64,000 bases of DNA from the NCBI RefSeq assembly GCF_011039205.1, contig NZ_JAAKEL010000002.1, positions 310,001 to 374,000 of the forward strand. Reading direction: 5' to 3'. The stretch is from Dysgonomonas sp. ZJ279 (GTDB lineage Bacteria > Bacteroidota > Bacteroidia > Bacteroidales > Dysgonomonadaceae). Made by a program: the position numbers and the translations under genes. This document shows positions 42,984 through 51,224 of the stretch, piece by piece (positions within the stretch are counted from its first letter, which is position 1; each line of letters starts with the position of its first letter). The notes beneath the pieces are model-generated. The model was not told where the DNA came from. It was given only the letters and a program-made list of their open reading frames with translations, and did not search any database.

Positions 42984-44942
42984 ATGAAACATTCTGTGAA
43001 AAAATATGCAAGTTTATTGATCGTGTCGGGCCTATTAGCCGGATTAGTAACTGCATGTGCCAATATGGCTTCACCATCAGGTGGTGCATACGATTTCGAT
43101 CCACCCAAAGTGGTAAGAACATCACCGGCTATCAATGCTATTAATGTAAAAGATGGGAAAGTTGTTATTGAGTTTGACGAGAATGTCGTTTTAGTAAAAC
43201 CATCAGAGAAAATTATTATAACTCCTCCGCAAAAAGCATTTCCTATTATTCAGGCAGTGAACAGGAGAGTCAGTGTAACCCTGAAGGATACATTGACGGA
43301 GAATACAACTTATACAATTGATTTTACAGATGCCATCACGGATAATAATGAAGGCAATGCATTCGAGAATTTTTCATTTTCATTCTCGACGGGCGATTAT
43401 GTAGATACACTGGCTGTTTCGGGTAAGGTACTTACCGCTGATAATCTAGAACCGGTGAAAGGTATGTATGTAGGTCTGCACTCTAATTTGTCAGATACAG
43501 CATTTACTCATACAAAGTTTTTACGTATATCGCGTACCAATGATTTTGGATTATTCACTATACGGGGTGTTGCTCCCGGTACTTATAATATATATGCTTT
43601 AGATGATGCCAATAGAGATTATATGTATGATAATCCGGGCGAAGCTATTGCATTTATGGATGCTACTTTAGAGCCTTCTGTCACTCGTGCTACCCGTACA
43701 GATACGACTTCGTTTGTAATCGGAGATCATGAGATCGATTCCATAAAAACAATAGAATACACGCGTTTTTTACCGGATGATATTGTTTTAAGATCATTTA
43801 ATTCGGGTTTTAAACGTCAGTATTTGCAAAAATATGAGCGCACAGCAAAGCACATAGCTCTTTATTTTGGTGCCCCGACTCCTATGCCGAAGATAGAATT
43901 CTTGAATTTTGATGCGGATAACGATTGGGCAATCCTTGAAAAAACGGCAGCTAACGATACACTGATTTATTGGCTGAAAGATCCTAAAATGACGGTTATT
44001 GATACACTTTCGGCTAAAATTTCCTATATGAAGACCGATTCATTAAATCAGTCTGTTCCGACAACCGATACGTTGAAACTTATAGATAGAACTCGTCCTA
44101 AGGAGAAGAAAAAAGATAATAAGAAAAAAGAAGAGGAGGAAGAAATTCCTATCACATTTATCGATTTGAAGAGTGATGCTGCATCTTCGTGGGATGTTTA
44201 TAAGAATATAACATTCGAATTTAACGAACCGATTATTGGTAAATTGGAAGATAAAATAAAATTTGAGCATCTTATAGATACTACATTCGTTGTTTCGGAT
44301 TTCCAAATATTGGAAGATTCCCTCAATCCGCGGAAATTCACATTAAAACGCAAATGGGAATATGGCCACGAGTATCGGATTTCGATCGATTCAGCCTCTA
44401 TTTACAGTATATACGGAATATGGAACAATAAGTATGAGCAGAAACTTAAAATAAAAGACGCCGACCAATATGGCAGTCTAGCCGTAACTCTTCATGGATT
44501 ACAGGATAGTGTACCAGCTTTTGTTCAACTCCTCGACAAATCGGATAAACCTTTACGTCAGGCTCGTGTTATAGACAATATAGCTGTGTTTAAGAATCTC
44601 AATCCGGATAAGTATTATGCGCGTGTCGTGGTTGATACAAATGGTAACGGTAAATGGGATACAGGTGATTATTTCAAAAACTTACAGCCTGAGATGGTTT
44701 ATTATTTTGATAAATATTGGGATGTGAAGGCTAACTGGGAAGTAGAAGAAGACTGGACGATAAATGATCTTCCGTTGGATAAACAAAAACCGTTAGAAAT
44801 AACGAAGAATAAGCCTCAGGAGAAAGCTTCGAAACAAAAAGAAATGGAGCAAAAAGATCAAAAAGCTCAGCAGCAGCGTCAAAGGGTGAATAGCACGAAT
44901 AATACACAGAATACGCAAACGGGAGTGAATAGGAACAGGTAG
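42984..44942 (+). CDS. Ig-like domain lipoprotein (Big_5 type)
   Basis: This 652-residue exported lipoprotein has a signal peptide ending in the lipobox LVTAC (Cys at about residue 25), followed by ANMASPSGGAYD. Residues about 35-135 form a Big_5-type Ig fold (PPKVVRTSPAINAINV, ending FSFSFSTGDY). A carboxypeptidase-regulatory-like beta segment follows (GVAPGTYNIYALDDANRDYM near residue 198) and further beta domains. A second ALDD-like motif, ARVVVDTNGNGKWDTGDY, lies near residue 547. The tail is Lys/Gln-rich and low in complexity. It is widespread in Bacteroidales, with unknown function. The DUF3108 gene follows after 29 bases. Confidence 0.85.
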   Translation: MKHSVKKYASLLIVSGLLAGLVTACANMASPSGGAYDFDPPKVVRTSPAINAINVKDGKVVIEFDENVVLVKPSEKIIITPPQKAFPIIQAVNRRVSVTLKDTLTENTTYTIDFTDAITDNNEGNAFENFSFSFSTGDYVDTLAVSGKVLTADNLEPVKGMYVGLHSNLSDTAFTHTKFLRISRTNDFGLFTIRGVAPGTYNIYALDDANRDYMYDNPGEAIAFMDATLEPSVTRATRTDTTSFVIGDHEIDSIKTIEYTRFLPDDIVLRSFNSGFKRQYLQKYERTAKHIALYFGAPTPMPKIEFLNFDADNDWAILEKTAANDTLIYWLKDPKMTVIDTLSAKISYMKTDSLNQSVPTTDTLKLIDRTRPKEKKKDNKKKEEEEEIPITFIDLKSDAASSWDVYKNITFEFNEPIIGKLEDKIKFEHLIDTTFVVSDFQILEDSLNPRKFTLKRKWEYGHEYRISIDSASIYSIYGIWNNKYEQKLKIKDADQYGSLAVTLHGLQDSVPAFVQLLDKSDKPLRQARVIDNIAVFKNLNPDKYYARVVVDTNGNGKWDTGDYFKNLQPEMVYYFDKYWDVKANWEVEEDWTINDLPLDKQKPLEITKNKPQEKASKQKEMEQKDQKAQQQRQRVNSTNNTQNTQTGVNRNR

Positions 44943-44971
44943 ATTTTATTTACTATAAATGTTGACTAATT

Positions 44972-45799
44972 ATGATAAAAAAAACGATAAAAGTAATATT
45001 TACGCTATTTATACTCTTTAGTAGTATACAAGCAAATGGACAATGTAAGATCGAAAATAAATACTTCCAGGCAGGGGAAGATCTGAATTATGATCTTTAT
45101 TTCAAGTATGGGATTATTTATACGAAAGCAGGGAAATCTTCTTTGAGGACTGTCTCCGAAAAGTATAATGGCAAGGATGCATATAAAATGTCTTTATTGG
45201 CCGAATCTACTGGTGCAGCGAAATCTGTTTTCACTCTGAATGATACGTTATCATCCTACATGACGAAAGATCTGATTCCTCTGGCTTTCACCAAAGATGC
45301 GCATGAAGGTAAGGAATACACAAAAGAAAACATTACTTATACGTATGGCAAGGGAGGTAATGTAACGATCCGTACCAAGCGTGTGAAAAATGGAGAGCCA
45401 CGTTTTGACGAAACTCTATCTAGTCCCAACTGTGTGTACGATATGATTAGTGTAGTCTTTTATGCACGTACGCTTGACTATTCGAAGATGAAACAAGGGG
45501 ACGAGGCTGCTGTTGAATTTATGGCAGGGAAAAAGAAGGTTTATATGGTTATTGAGCATCAGGGAACAGAAATAATAAAGGGAAATGATGATAAGAAGTA
45601 TGATTGCATCAAGTTGGTGCTGAGCATGAGTAATGGTAACAAGCTGGCTTTCGAGGATAAGGAAGAGGCAATGAGGGTATACATTACGAACGATAATAAC
45701 AGAATGCCTGTAAGATTGGATTCGAAATTGAAAGTCGGTTCTACCCGGGCAATATTAAAAAGCTATTCGGGAAACAGGCATGCAGTAAATACGAAGTAA
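44972..45799 (+). CDS. DUF3108 exported protein
   Basis: This 275-residue protein has a Sec signal peptide (KKTIKVIFTLFILFSSIQANG) and the DUF3108 beta-rich fold: YFQAGEDLNYDLYFKYGIIY near residue 28, SLRTVSEKYNGKDAYKMSLL near residue 53, and PNCVYDMISVVFYARTLDYS near residue 150. Related LolA-like or lipid-binding folds suggest a periplasmic hydrophobic-ligand carrier, but no function is established. It is co-directional with the Ig-like lipoprotein upstream and ends at a strong bidirectional terminator. Confidence 0.88.
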   Translation: MIKKTIKVIFTLFILFSSIQANGQCKIENKYFQAGEDLNYDLYFKYGIIYTKAGKSSLRTVSEKYNGKDAYKMSLLAESTGAAKSVFTLNDTLSSYMTKDLIPLAFTKDAHEGKEYTKENITYTYGKGGNVTIRTKRVKNGEPRFDETLSSPNCVYDMISVVFYARTLDYSKMKQGDEAAVEFMAGKKKVYMVIEHQGTEIIKGNDDKKYDCIKLVLSMSNGNKLAFEDKEEAMRVYITNDNNRMPVRLDSKLKVGSTRAILKSYSGNRHAVNTK

Positions 45800-45824
45800 G
45801 TAAGGTTACAGAATACACGCATAA

Positions 45825-45860
45825 TAAAAAAGAGCAGGGTGAAAATCCTGCTCTTTTTTA
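45825..45860. terminator. Bidirectional terminator
   Basis: TAAAAAAGAGCAGG (45825-45838) pairs perfectly with CCTGCTCTTTTTTA (45847-45860) across an 8-base loop, between the convergent DUF3108 and EEP genes. Confidence 0.9.
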
Positions 45861-46994
45861 TTATTTAAACTTCAAATATGTCCAGATAGGGTAGTGGTCG
45901 GAGTATCCGACTTTGCCTACCGCAGAATTGTATGACTCTATACCCATAGAATGCATTATATAGTCTATTCTAAACCAGAACTTGTTCTCATTGTAGGTTA
46001 TCCCCTGTCCTAATCCGGTATGGGCAAAAGAGTCGATTAAATCGCCTTTAATCGTGTGGTAGGCATAAGATATAGGAGTGTCATTGAAGTCTCCGCAAAC
46101 AATGGTTGCGTCGGTTTCCTGCTTATCCATATAAGTACGTATAATATTTGCCTGCTTTTCTCTGATAAGATAGGCTACACCTAGTCTATTCTTAATATTT
46201 CGGGTTATTTCGTCAAGCATATCTTTATCTTTCGATCTGAAAAATTTACTGTATAGCTTCTTATCCTCGGCTGTTATTCGATTAGATTCCAGATGATTAT
46301 TGACAAGGGTAACCATTCTTCCCTTTATCTTTATCTCGTGTATGGCCGACCCGTTATATGTGCTTTCGATAGGAAGTTGTGCCGATTTTTCTATTGGGAA
46401 TTTCGAATAGCAAGCAATTCCATATTTATAAGAACTATGTGCATTGCCGAGTCTTATGATAGAATGATATGGATAGTCTTTCATTATTTTGTTGAATTCA
46501 GCCTCCGATATAATCCCATTTTTTGTTTTCTTCTGTGCTACCACAAATTCTTGTAAACAAATAATGTCGGCATTACTGTTTGTAATATAATCGAATATAG
46601 GGTTATTTCGTGCACTGTCGCCAGTTATCCAATTGAAGCCTCGAACATTGTATGAAAGAACTTTAAAACTGCTTTCGGGTATTTCTTTTGTTTTAGAATT
46701 AACAGGGAAGTAGGTTGATATGGAATCCCAGCAAAATAATAAAGCAATGAGTTGTACCAATGCCAGCTTCCAACGAAGTAGCACGCTCCATAAAATAAGG
46801 TAAGAAACATTGAGTGCTAAAATAAAAGGAAATCCGAGTCCGAGATATGCTATAAAGGTAACCTTAGAGGGTAGCACTGTCCAAGCAAGAGTGGACAGAA
46901 TTAATAAGAGTATGGCTAAAATATTAGTCGTGAATATTATATATCTCAGATACTTCCTTATTACTTCTTTATTAAATTTATTTTTTGCTGGCAT
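45861..46994 (-). CDS. Membrane-anchored endonuclease/exonuclease/phosphatase-family protein
   Basis: This 377-residue protein has three N-terminal membrane helices (about 14-35, 44-62, 70-92). An EEP domain follows: VLSYNVRGFNW near residue 110, ICLQEFVVAQ (metal-binding Glu), GDFNDTPISYAYH near residue 296 and the closing YSDHYPIWTYLKF (catalytic Asp-His). Such proteins are phosphodiesterases or phosphatases, possibly of phospholipids or nucleic acids; the substrate is unknown. It is the last gene of a rhomboid-rhomboid-EEP operon, overlapping the upstream rhomboid gene by 17 bases. Confidence 0.9.
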   Translation of the reverse strand: MPAKNKFNKEVIRKYLRYIIFTTNILAILLLILSTLAWTVLPSKVTFIAYLGLGFPFILALNVSYLILWSVLLRWKLALVQLIALLFCWDSISTYFPVNSKTKEIPESSFKVLSYNVRGFNWITGDSARNNPIFDYITNSNADIICLQEFVVAQKKTKNGIISEAEFNKIMKDYPYHSIIRLGNAHSSYKYGIACYSKFPIEKSAQLPIESTYNGSAIHEIKIKGRMVTLVNNHLESNRITAEDKKLYSKFFRSKDKDMLDEITRNIKNRLGVAYLIREKQANIIRTYMDKQETDATIVCGDFNDTPISYAYHTIKGDLIDSFAHTGLGQGITYNENKFWFRIDYIMHSMGIESYNSAVGKVGYSDHYPIWTYLKFK

Positions 46995-47862
46995 CGAATA
47001 ATCGTTTTTTCTCGTCTTTATTTAAACTGCTATATCCTGACGACTTTATTTTGTCCAAAATATGATCTATTTCTTCCGATTGACTCTTGCGGCGTTGATT
47101 GTAATTGTAGTCTTCTTCACGAGCTTTGAACTTTACTTTCATTTTTTTAGGAGAGCGTTTTTTGAATAGATTGGCAATCGAATCTATAATACGGCTTATC
47201 CAACGGGTAATATCTTTTCCTTTCAGATACTGTTTAGCAAATATATAGCCTAAAATGGCTCCTCCGATATGCGCAACGTGCCCTCCCGGATTCGATTCGT
47301 CGCCAAGCAATACGAAATCTATAATCAATATAAAGATAGCGATATATACTATTTTTATTCGCCCAAACAGAAGTAAGCCTACTTCTAGGTTTGGCTTATA
47401 GAAAGCTGCTGCGAATATAATGGCTGTAACCGAAGCCGATGCACCTATCATAAATGGATGATTCATCCCTATATAATAAGGGATTGTATTGAATGCTATC
47501 ATATAAAGTGCAGCTCCTGCTAATCCGCCTAGTATGTAAAGACTTCCCAGGTTCTTGGCATTGAAATAAGTCAGAAATATCTGTCCGAAAGAGAATAGTA
47601 ATAACATATTAAACAGAATATGCCAAAGTCCTTCGTGTACAAACATATAGGTCAATATAGTCCACGGATGACTTAGAAGCATTCCAGTATCAGACGATAC
47701 TGCTATGTATTCGAATAATGAGATACTATCGATCTGAAATAGTTTAGTAATCAGATTAACACATGTAAGCACGAGGAATATGAATATATTGATAACTATC
47801 AATTGTATCAATATATCTTTTTGCTTGAATCTCAATTTTATGCTATCAATAAAAACGCCCAT
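46978..47862 (-). CDS. Rhomboid-family intramembrane serine protease (with basic C-terminal tail)
   Basis: This 294-residue membrane protein has six helices. The catalytic Ser lies in MIGASASVTAIIFAA near residue 142 (GASA where GxSG is usual), the His in GGHVAHIGGAILGY near residue 193, and a helix-2 His/Asn stretch in EGLWHILFNMLLLFSFGQIF near residue 78. A basic cytoplasmic tail of about 80 residues (RSPKKMKVKFKAREEDYNYN) extends beyond the usual core. It overlaps the genes on both sides by 17 bases, so it is translationally coupled with the second rhomboid and the EEP protein. Substrates are unknown. Confidence 0.9.
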   Translation of the reverse strand: MGVFIDSIKLRFKQKDILIQLIVINIFIFLVLTCVNLITKLFQIDSISLFEYIAVSSDTGMLLSHPWTILTYMFVHEGLWHILFNMLLLFSFGQIFLTYFNAKNLGSLYILGGLAGAALYMIAFNTIPYYIGMNHPFMIGASASVTAIIFAAAFYKPNLEVGLLLFGRIKIVYIAIFILIIDFVLLGDESNPGGHVAHIGGAILGYIFAKQYLKGKDITRWISRIIDSIANLFKKRSPKKMKVKFKAREEDYNYNQRRKSQSEEIDHILDKIKSSGYSSLNKDEKKRLFDASKK

Positions 47863-48607
47863 CTACTTTTGCTTTTTTTCTCCAATACAATAATATAAGA
47901 AGTCCCGCTATCAACCCACCTAAGTGGGCAAAGTGTGCCACATTATCTCCCGATCTGTTCGCTACACCAAGTCCCAGTTCTATGAGTCCGTATCCTATTA
48001 CAAAATATTTTGCTTTGATAGGGAAAGGGAATGGGATAATAAATAATTCGGCATTGGGGAATAACATTCCAAAGGCTAATAGTATTCCAAATACTGCACC
48101 GGATGCACCAACTGTCGAGGTATTGATGAGCTTATTTAGACTGGCCATTGCTGGATCTGTATAGTTTTTGCCTATTTCCAAAGCACTTGCACCATTAGCA
48201 TAAACTTCTGCAATCATTTCGCTCGAAAGTCCCGATTCGATAAAATGAGCTCTCAGGTAGATAACAAATAATTGCGAAAGTCCGGCAAAAATACCTGTCA
48301 GCATGTAATAGGTGAAAAACTTTTTAGGCCCCCAAACTGTTTCTAATGTACGACCGAACATAAAGACAGCAAACATATTAAACAGGACATGCGAAAAGTC
48401 TGTAGGACTGTGCATGAACATGTAAGTAATAATTTGGTGGGGCATGAAATGGTCGGATGTGACATAATGCAATCCGAGGTATTCAGTTATATCAATACTA
48501 TTCTTTAATAGTAAGAATTGTGCTAGCCACAAAAGTGCATTAATGATAATGAGATTTCGAGTAACAACGGGTATCGAACTCAAGAATCCGGAGCTGTTTT
48601 GATTCAT
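47846..48607 (-). CDS. Rhomboid-family intramembrane serine protease
   Basis: This 253-residue core rhomboid protease has a clear catalytic dyad: Ser in TVGASGAVFGILLAFGMLFP near residue 149 and His in NVAHFAHLGGLIAGLLILLY near residue 223. HSPTDFSHVLFNMFAVFMFG near residue 67 provides the conserved helix-2 His and Asn, and WGPKKFFTYYMLTG the loop-1 region. It is the first gene of the three-gene operon and the most canonical of the two rhomboids. The two adjacent copies suggest an ancient duplication with later divergence of the second. Confidence 0.93.
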   Translation of the reverse strand: MNQNSSGFLSSIPVVTRNLIIINALLWLAQFLLLKNSIDITEYLGLHYVTSDHFMPHQIITYMFMHSPTDFSHVLFNMFAVFMFGRTLETVWGPKKFFTYYMLTGIFAGLSQLFVIYLRAHFIESGLSSEMIAEVYANGASALEIGKNYTDPAMASLNKLINTSTVGASGAVFGILLAFGMLFPNAELFIIPFPFPIKAKYFVIGYGLIELGLGVANRSGDNVAHFAHLGGLIAGLLILLYWRKKAKVDGRFY

Positions 48608-48747
48608 ATATTTCTTTGAATTGCTTTGAATGCTACAAAATTAGGTATATTTTTCGTTTTCTTACGCAATAAAGAGTTTGTTTTACATATTTTCTGATTT
48701 TCAGTTAGTTTTTCTATTTTTTTTTTATGATTATTAAATAAAACACT

Positions 48748-48755
48748 TATATTTG
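48748..48755 (+). promoter_or_regulatory. Candidate -7 promoter element of the HU gene (TATATTTG)
   Basis: TATATTTG matches TAnnTTTG 85 bases before the ATG, giving a long AT-rich leader. Confidence 0.5.
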
Positions 48756-48840
48756 AATCCTAGAACTAGATCTAGTTTAGATAAGAACAAAAAAGTATTT
48801 AGTTATATATAATGTTTAATTAATTTCATTCCGTTTAATT

Positions 48841-49107
48841 ATGAACAAGACAGAACTTATAAATGCGATCGCTGACAAATCAGGATTAAGCAAAGTAGAT
48901 TCTAAGAAAGCTCTAGAAGCTTTTATTGAATCAGTAACAGAAGAAGTAAAAAAAGGTGGTAAAATCGCGCTAGTTGGATTTGGTACATTCTCTGTAACAG
49001 AAAAAGCTGCAAGAAAAGGTATCAACCCAAGAACTAAGGAAGTTATTAACATTCCTGCAAAGAAAACAGTTAAGTTTAAAGCTGGCTCTGATTTGGCTGC
49101 GCTATAA
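48841..49107 (+). CDS. HU-family DNA-binding protein
   Basis: This 88-residue histone-like protein matches bacterial HU over its whole length. The N-terminal helices NKTELINAIADKSGLSKVDS are followed by the GKIALVGFGTFSVTEKAARK beta region. The DNA-minor-groove arm GINPRTKEVINIPAKKTVKF keeps the Pro that intercalates in DNA. HU bends and compacts the nucleoid and assists origin opening. It is monocistronic, with a long leader and a terminator hairpin. Confidence 0.96.
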   Translation: MNKTELINAIADKSGLSKVDSKKALEAFIESVTEEVKKGGKIALVGFGTFSVTEKAARKGINPRTKEVINIPAKKTVKFKAGSDLAAL

Positions 49108-49130
49108 TTTAGCATATAAGACTCAAAAGA

Positions 49131-49172
49131 GGCAGGAAAGATTTTTATCTTTTCTGCTTTTCTTTTTTATTC
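49131..49172 (+). terminator. Terminator after the HU gene
   Basis: GGCAGGAAAGAT (49131-49142) pairs with ATCTTTTCTGCT (from 49147) across a 4-base T loop, with one mismatch, followed by a T-rich tail. Confidence 0.7.
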
Positions 49173-49219
49173 CGATCTATTTTTATTTTAAGTATGAAGA
49201 ACTTATAGGTTCTTTTTTA

Positions 49220-49227
49220 TAATTTTG
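49220..49227 (+). promoter_or_regulatory. Candidate -7 promoter element of argS (TAATTTTG)
   Basis: TAATTTTG matches TAnnTTTG, 41 bases before the argS ATG. Confidence 0.55.
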
Positions 49228-49268
49228 CGGACTCAAAATATAACTATCAAATAATCTACTAACGAGAT

Positions 49269-51062
49269 ATGAAGATTGAAAACAATTTGCAGGCGGTAGT
49301 CATCAAGGCTATAGACACGCTTTATGGGCAAACCGTTTCGGCAGACCAAGTACAATTACAGAAAACGAAGAAAGAATTTGAAGGGCATCTTACTCTTGTT
49401 GTTTTTCCTTTTTTGAAAATGTCAAAAAAAGGACCTGAACAAACTGCACAGGAAATAGGAGAGTGGCTTGTTGCCAATGCAAGCGAGATTGCATCTTTCA
49501 ATGTAATAAAAGGTTTCCTTAACCTGACTGTTACAACTGCTTGTTGGATCGACTTGCTTAATGATATAAATTCTACTGTTAATTATGGTATTAAGGCTGT
49601 TACTGCCGATGCACCGTTGGTAATGATAGAATATTCTTCACCAAATACGAATAAGCCTTTGCATTTGGGGCATGTGCGTAATAACCTCTTAGGATTTTCA
49701 TTAGCTGAGGTTCTGACTGCAAATGGTTTCAATGTAGTGAAAACTAATATTGTGAACGATAGGGGTATTCATATCTGTAAATCGATGCTTGCCTGGAAGA
49801 AGTGGGGAAATGGGGAAACTCCAGAATCTACCGGTAAAAAGGGCGATCATTTGGTGGGCGATTATTACGTATTATTCGATAAACACTATAAGGCAGAACT
49901 TGCAGAGCTGAAAGCTAAAGGCTTATCAGAAAAAGAAGCTGAAGCCAAATCTACGTTGATGGAAGAAGCTCGCGAAATGCTTCGCTCGTGGGAGGCTGGA
50001 GATATTGATACCGTTGGTTTATGGGAAACGATGAACTCGTGGGTATATGCAGGTTTTGACGAAACATATAAAAAACTAGGAGTCGATTTTGATAAGATAT
50101 ATTACGAATCACAAACCTATCTTGAAGGTAAAGATACTGTATTGGATGGCTTGAAAAAAGGTGTCTTTTATCAAAAAGAAGACGGATCGGTTTGGGCTGA
50201 TCTTACTTCCGATGGACTGGATCAAAAACTGCTATTACGTGGTGATGGGACATCCGTTTATATGACTCAGGATATTGGGACAGCTAAACTGCGTTTCGAT
50301 GATTATCCTATCAAGAAGATGGTATATGTAGTAGGAAATGAGCAGAATTATCACTTCCAGGTTCTATCTATTTTACTTGATAAGTTGGGATTTGAGTTTG
50401 GAAAAGGTCTTATTCATTTCTCTTATGGGATGGTTGAATTACCCGAAGGTAAAATGAAATCGCGTGAAGGTACGGTTGTTGATGCAGACGATTTAGTTGA
50501 TGAAATGGTTAGTACTGCTAAAGAAACCTCAAAAGAACTCGGTAAACTGGACGGATGTACCGAAGAAGAAGCGGACAATATATCTCGTATAGTGGGTCTA
50601 GGAGCTTTGAAATATTTTATATTGAAAGTTGATCCTAAGAAAAATATGACGTTCAATCCGAAAGAATCAATCGATTTCAACGGAAATACAGGGCCATTTA
50701 TCCAATATACACATGCACGTATTAAATCAGTATTACGTAAGGCGGAAGAGCAAGGTATAACTATTCCTCAAGCGCTGCCTATGGATATTGCACTTACAAC
50801 CAAAGAAGAAAGCTTAGTTCAATTGCTTGCTGATTTTGCTGTTGTTGTAAAACAGGCAGGCGATGAGCATAATCCTGCTTTGATCGCTAATTACATATAC
50901 GATCTGGTAAAAGAATATAACCAGTTTTATCATGATTACTCTATATTGAAAGAAGAGAATACAGATTTAAAAGCTTTCAGATTGATACTTTCTGATAATG
51001 TATCGAGAATCATTAAAAAAGGTATGTCTCTACTTGGCATAGAAGTGCCGGATAGAATGTAA
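49269..51062 (+). CDS. argS: Arginyl-tRNA synthetase
   Basis: This class I synthetase charges tRNA-Arg. The 597-residue protein has the N-terminal additional domain (about 1-110), the HIGH-type motif in SSPNTNKPLHLGHVRNNLLG near residue 121, NIVNDRGIHICKSMLAW near residue 158, the KMSK-equivalent region MKSREGTVVDADDLVDEM near residue 396, and the C-terminal DALR anticodon-binding domain (IQYTHARIKSVLRKAEEQG onward). Length and start fit the family. Confidence 0.98.
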   Translation: MKIENNLQAVVIKAIDTLYGQTVSADQVQLQKTKKEFEGHLTLVVFPFLKMSKKGPEQTAQEIGEWLVANASEIASFNVIKGFLNLTVTTACWIDLLNDINSTVNYGIKAVTADAPLVMIEYSSPNTNKPLHLGHVRNNLLGFSLAEVLTANGFNVVKTNIVNDRGIHICKSMLAWKKWGNGETPESTGKKGDHLVGDYYVLFDKHYKAELAELKAKGLSEKEAEAKSTLMEEAREMLRSWEAGDIDTVGLWETMNSWVYAGFDETYKKLGVDFDKIYYESQTYLEGKDTVLDGLKKGVFYQKEDGSVWADLTSDGLDQKLLLRGDGTSVYMTQDIGTAKLRFDDYPIKKMVYVVGNEQNYHFQVLSILLDKLGFEFGKGLIHFSYGMVELPEGKMKSREGTVVDADDLVDEMVSTAKETSKELGKLDGCTEEEADNISRIVGLGALKYFILKVDPKKNMTFNPKESIDFNGNTGPFIQYTHARIKSVLRKAEEQGITIPQALPMDIALTTKEESLVQLLADFAVVVKQAGDEHNPALIANYIYDLVKEYNQFYHDYSILKEENTDLKAFRLILSDNVSRIIKKGMSLLGIEVPDRM

Positions 51063-51085
51063 ATTCTTATACAATTATAATTTAG

Positions 51086-51119
51086 AACAGCCATTGAGAC
51101 AATCAGTGGCTGTTTTTGT
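51086..51119 (+). terminator. Terminator after argS
   Basis: AACAGCCA (51086-51093) pairs with TGGCTGTT (51107-51114) across a 13-base loop, followed by TTTG. Confidence 0.75.
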
Positions 51120-51224
51120 TTGTGCTAAGTAAATCACTACATATAGTGATTGTTCAGATTTTCAGAAAAGAGTTCCTTTACAGATGTAATTAAAAAACAT
51201 CAATAAATCCTATTATTCTGAAAA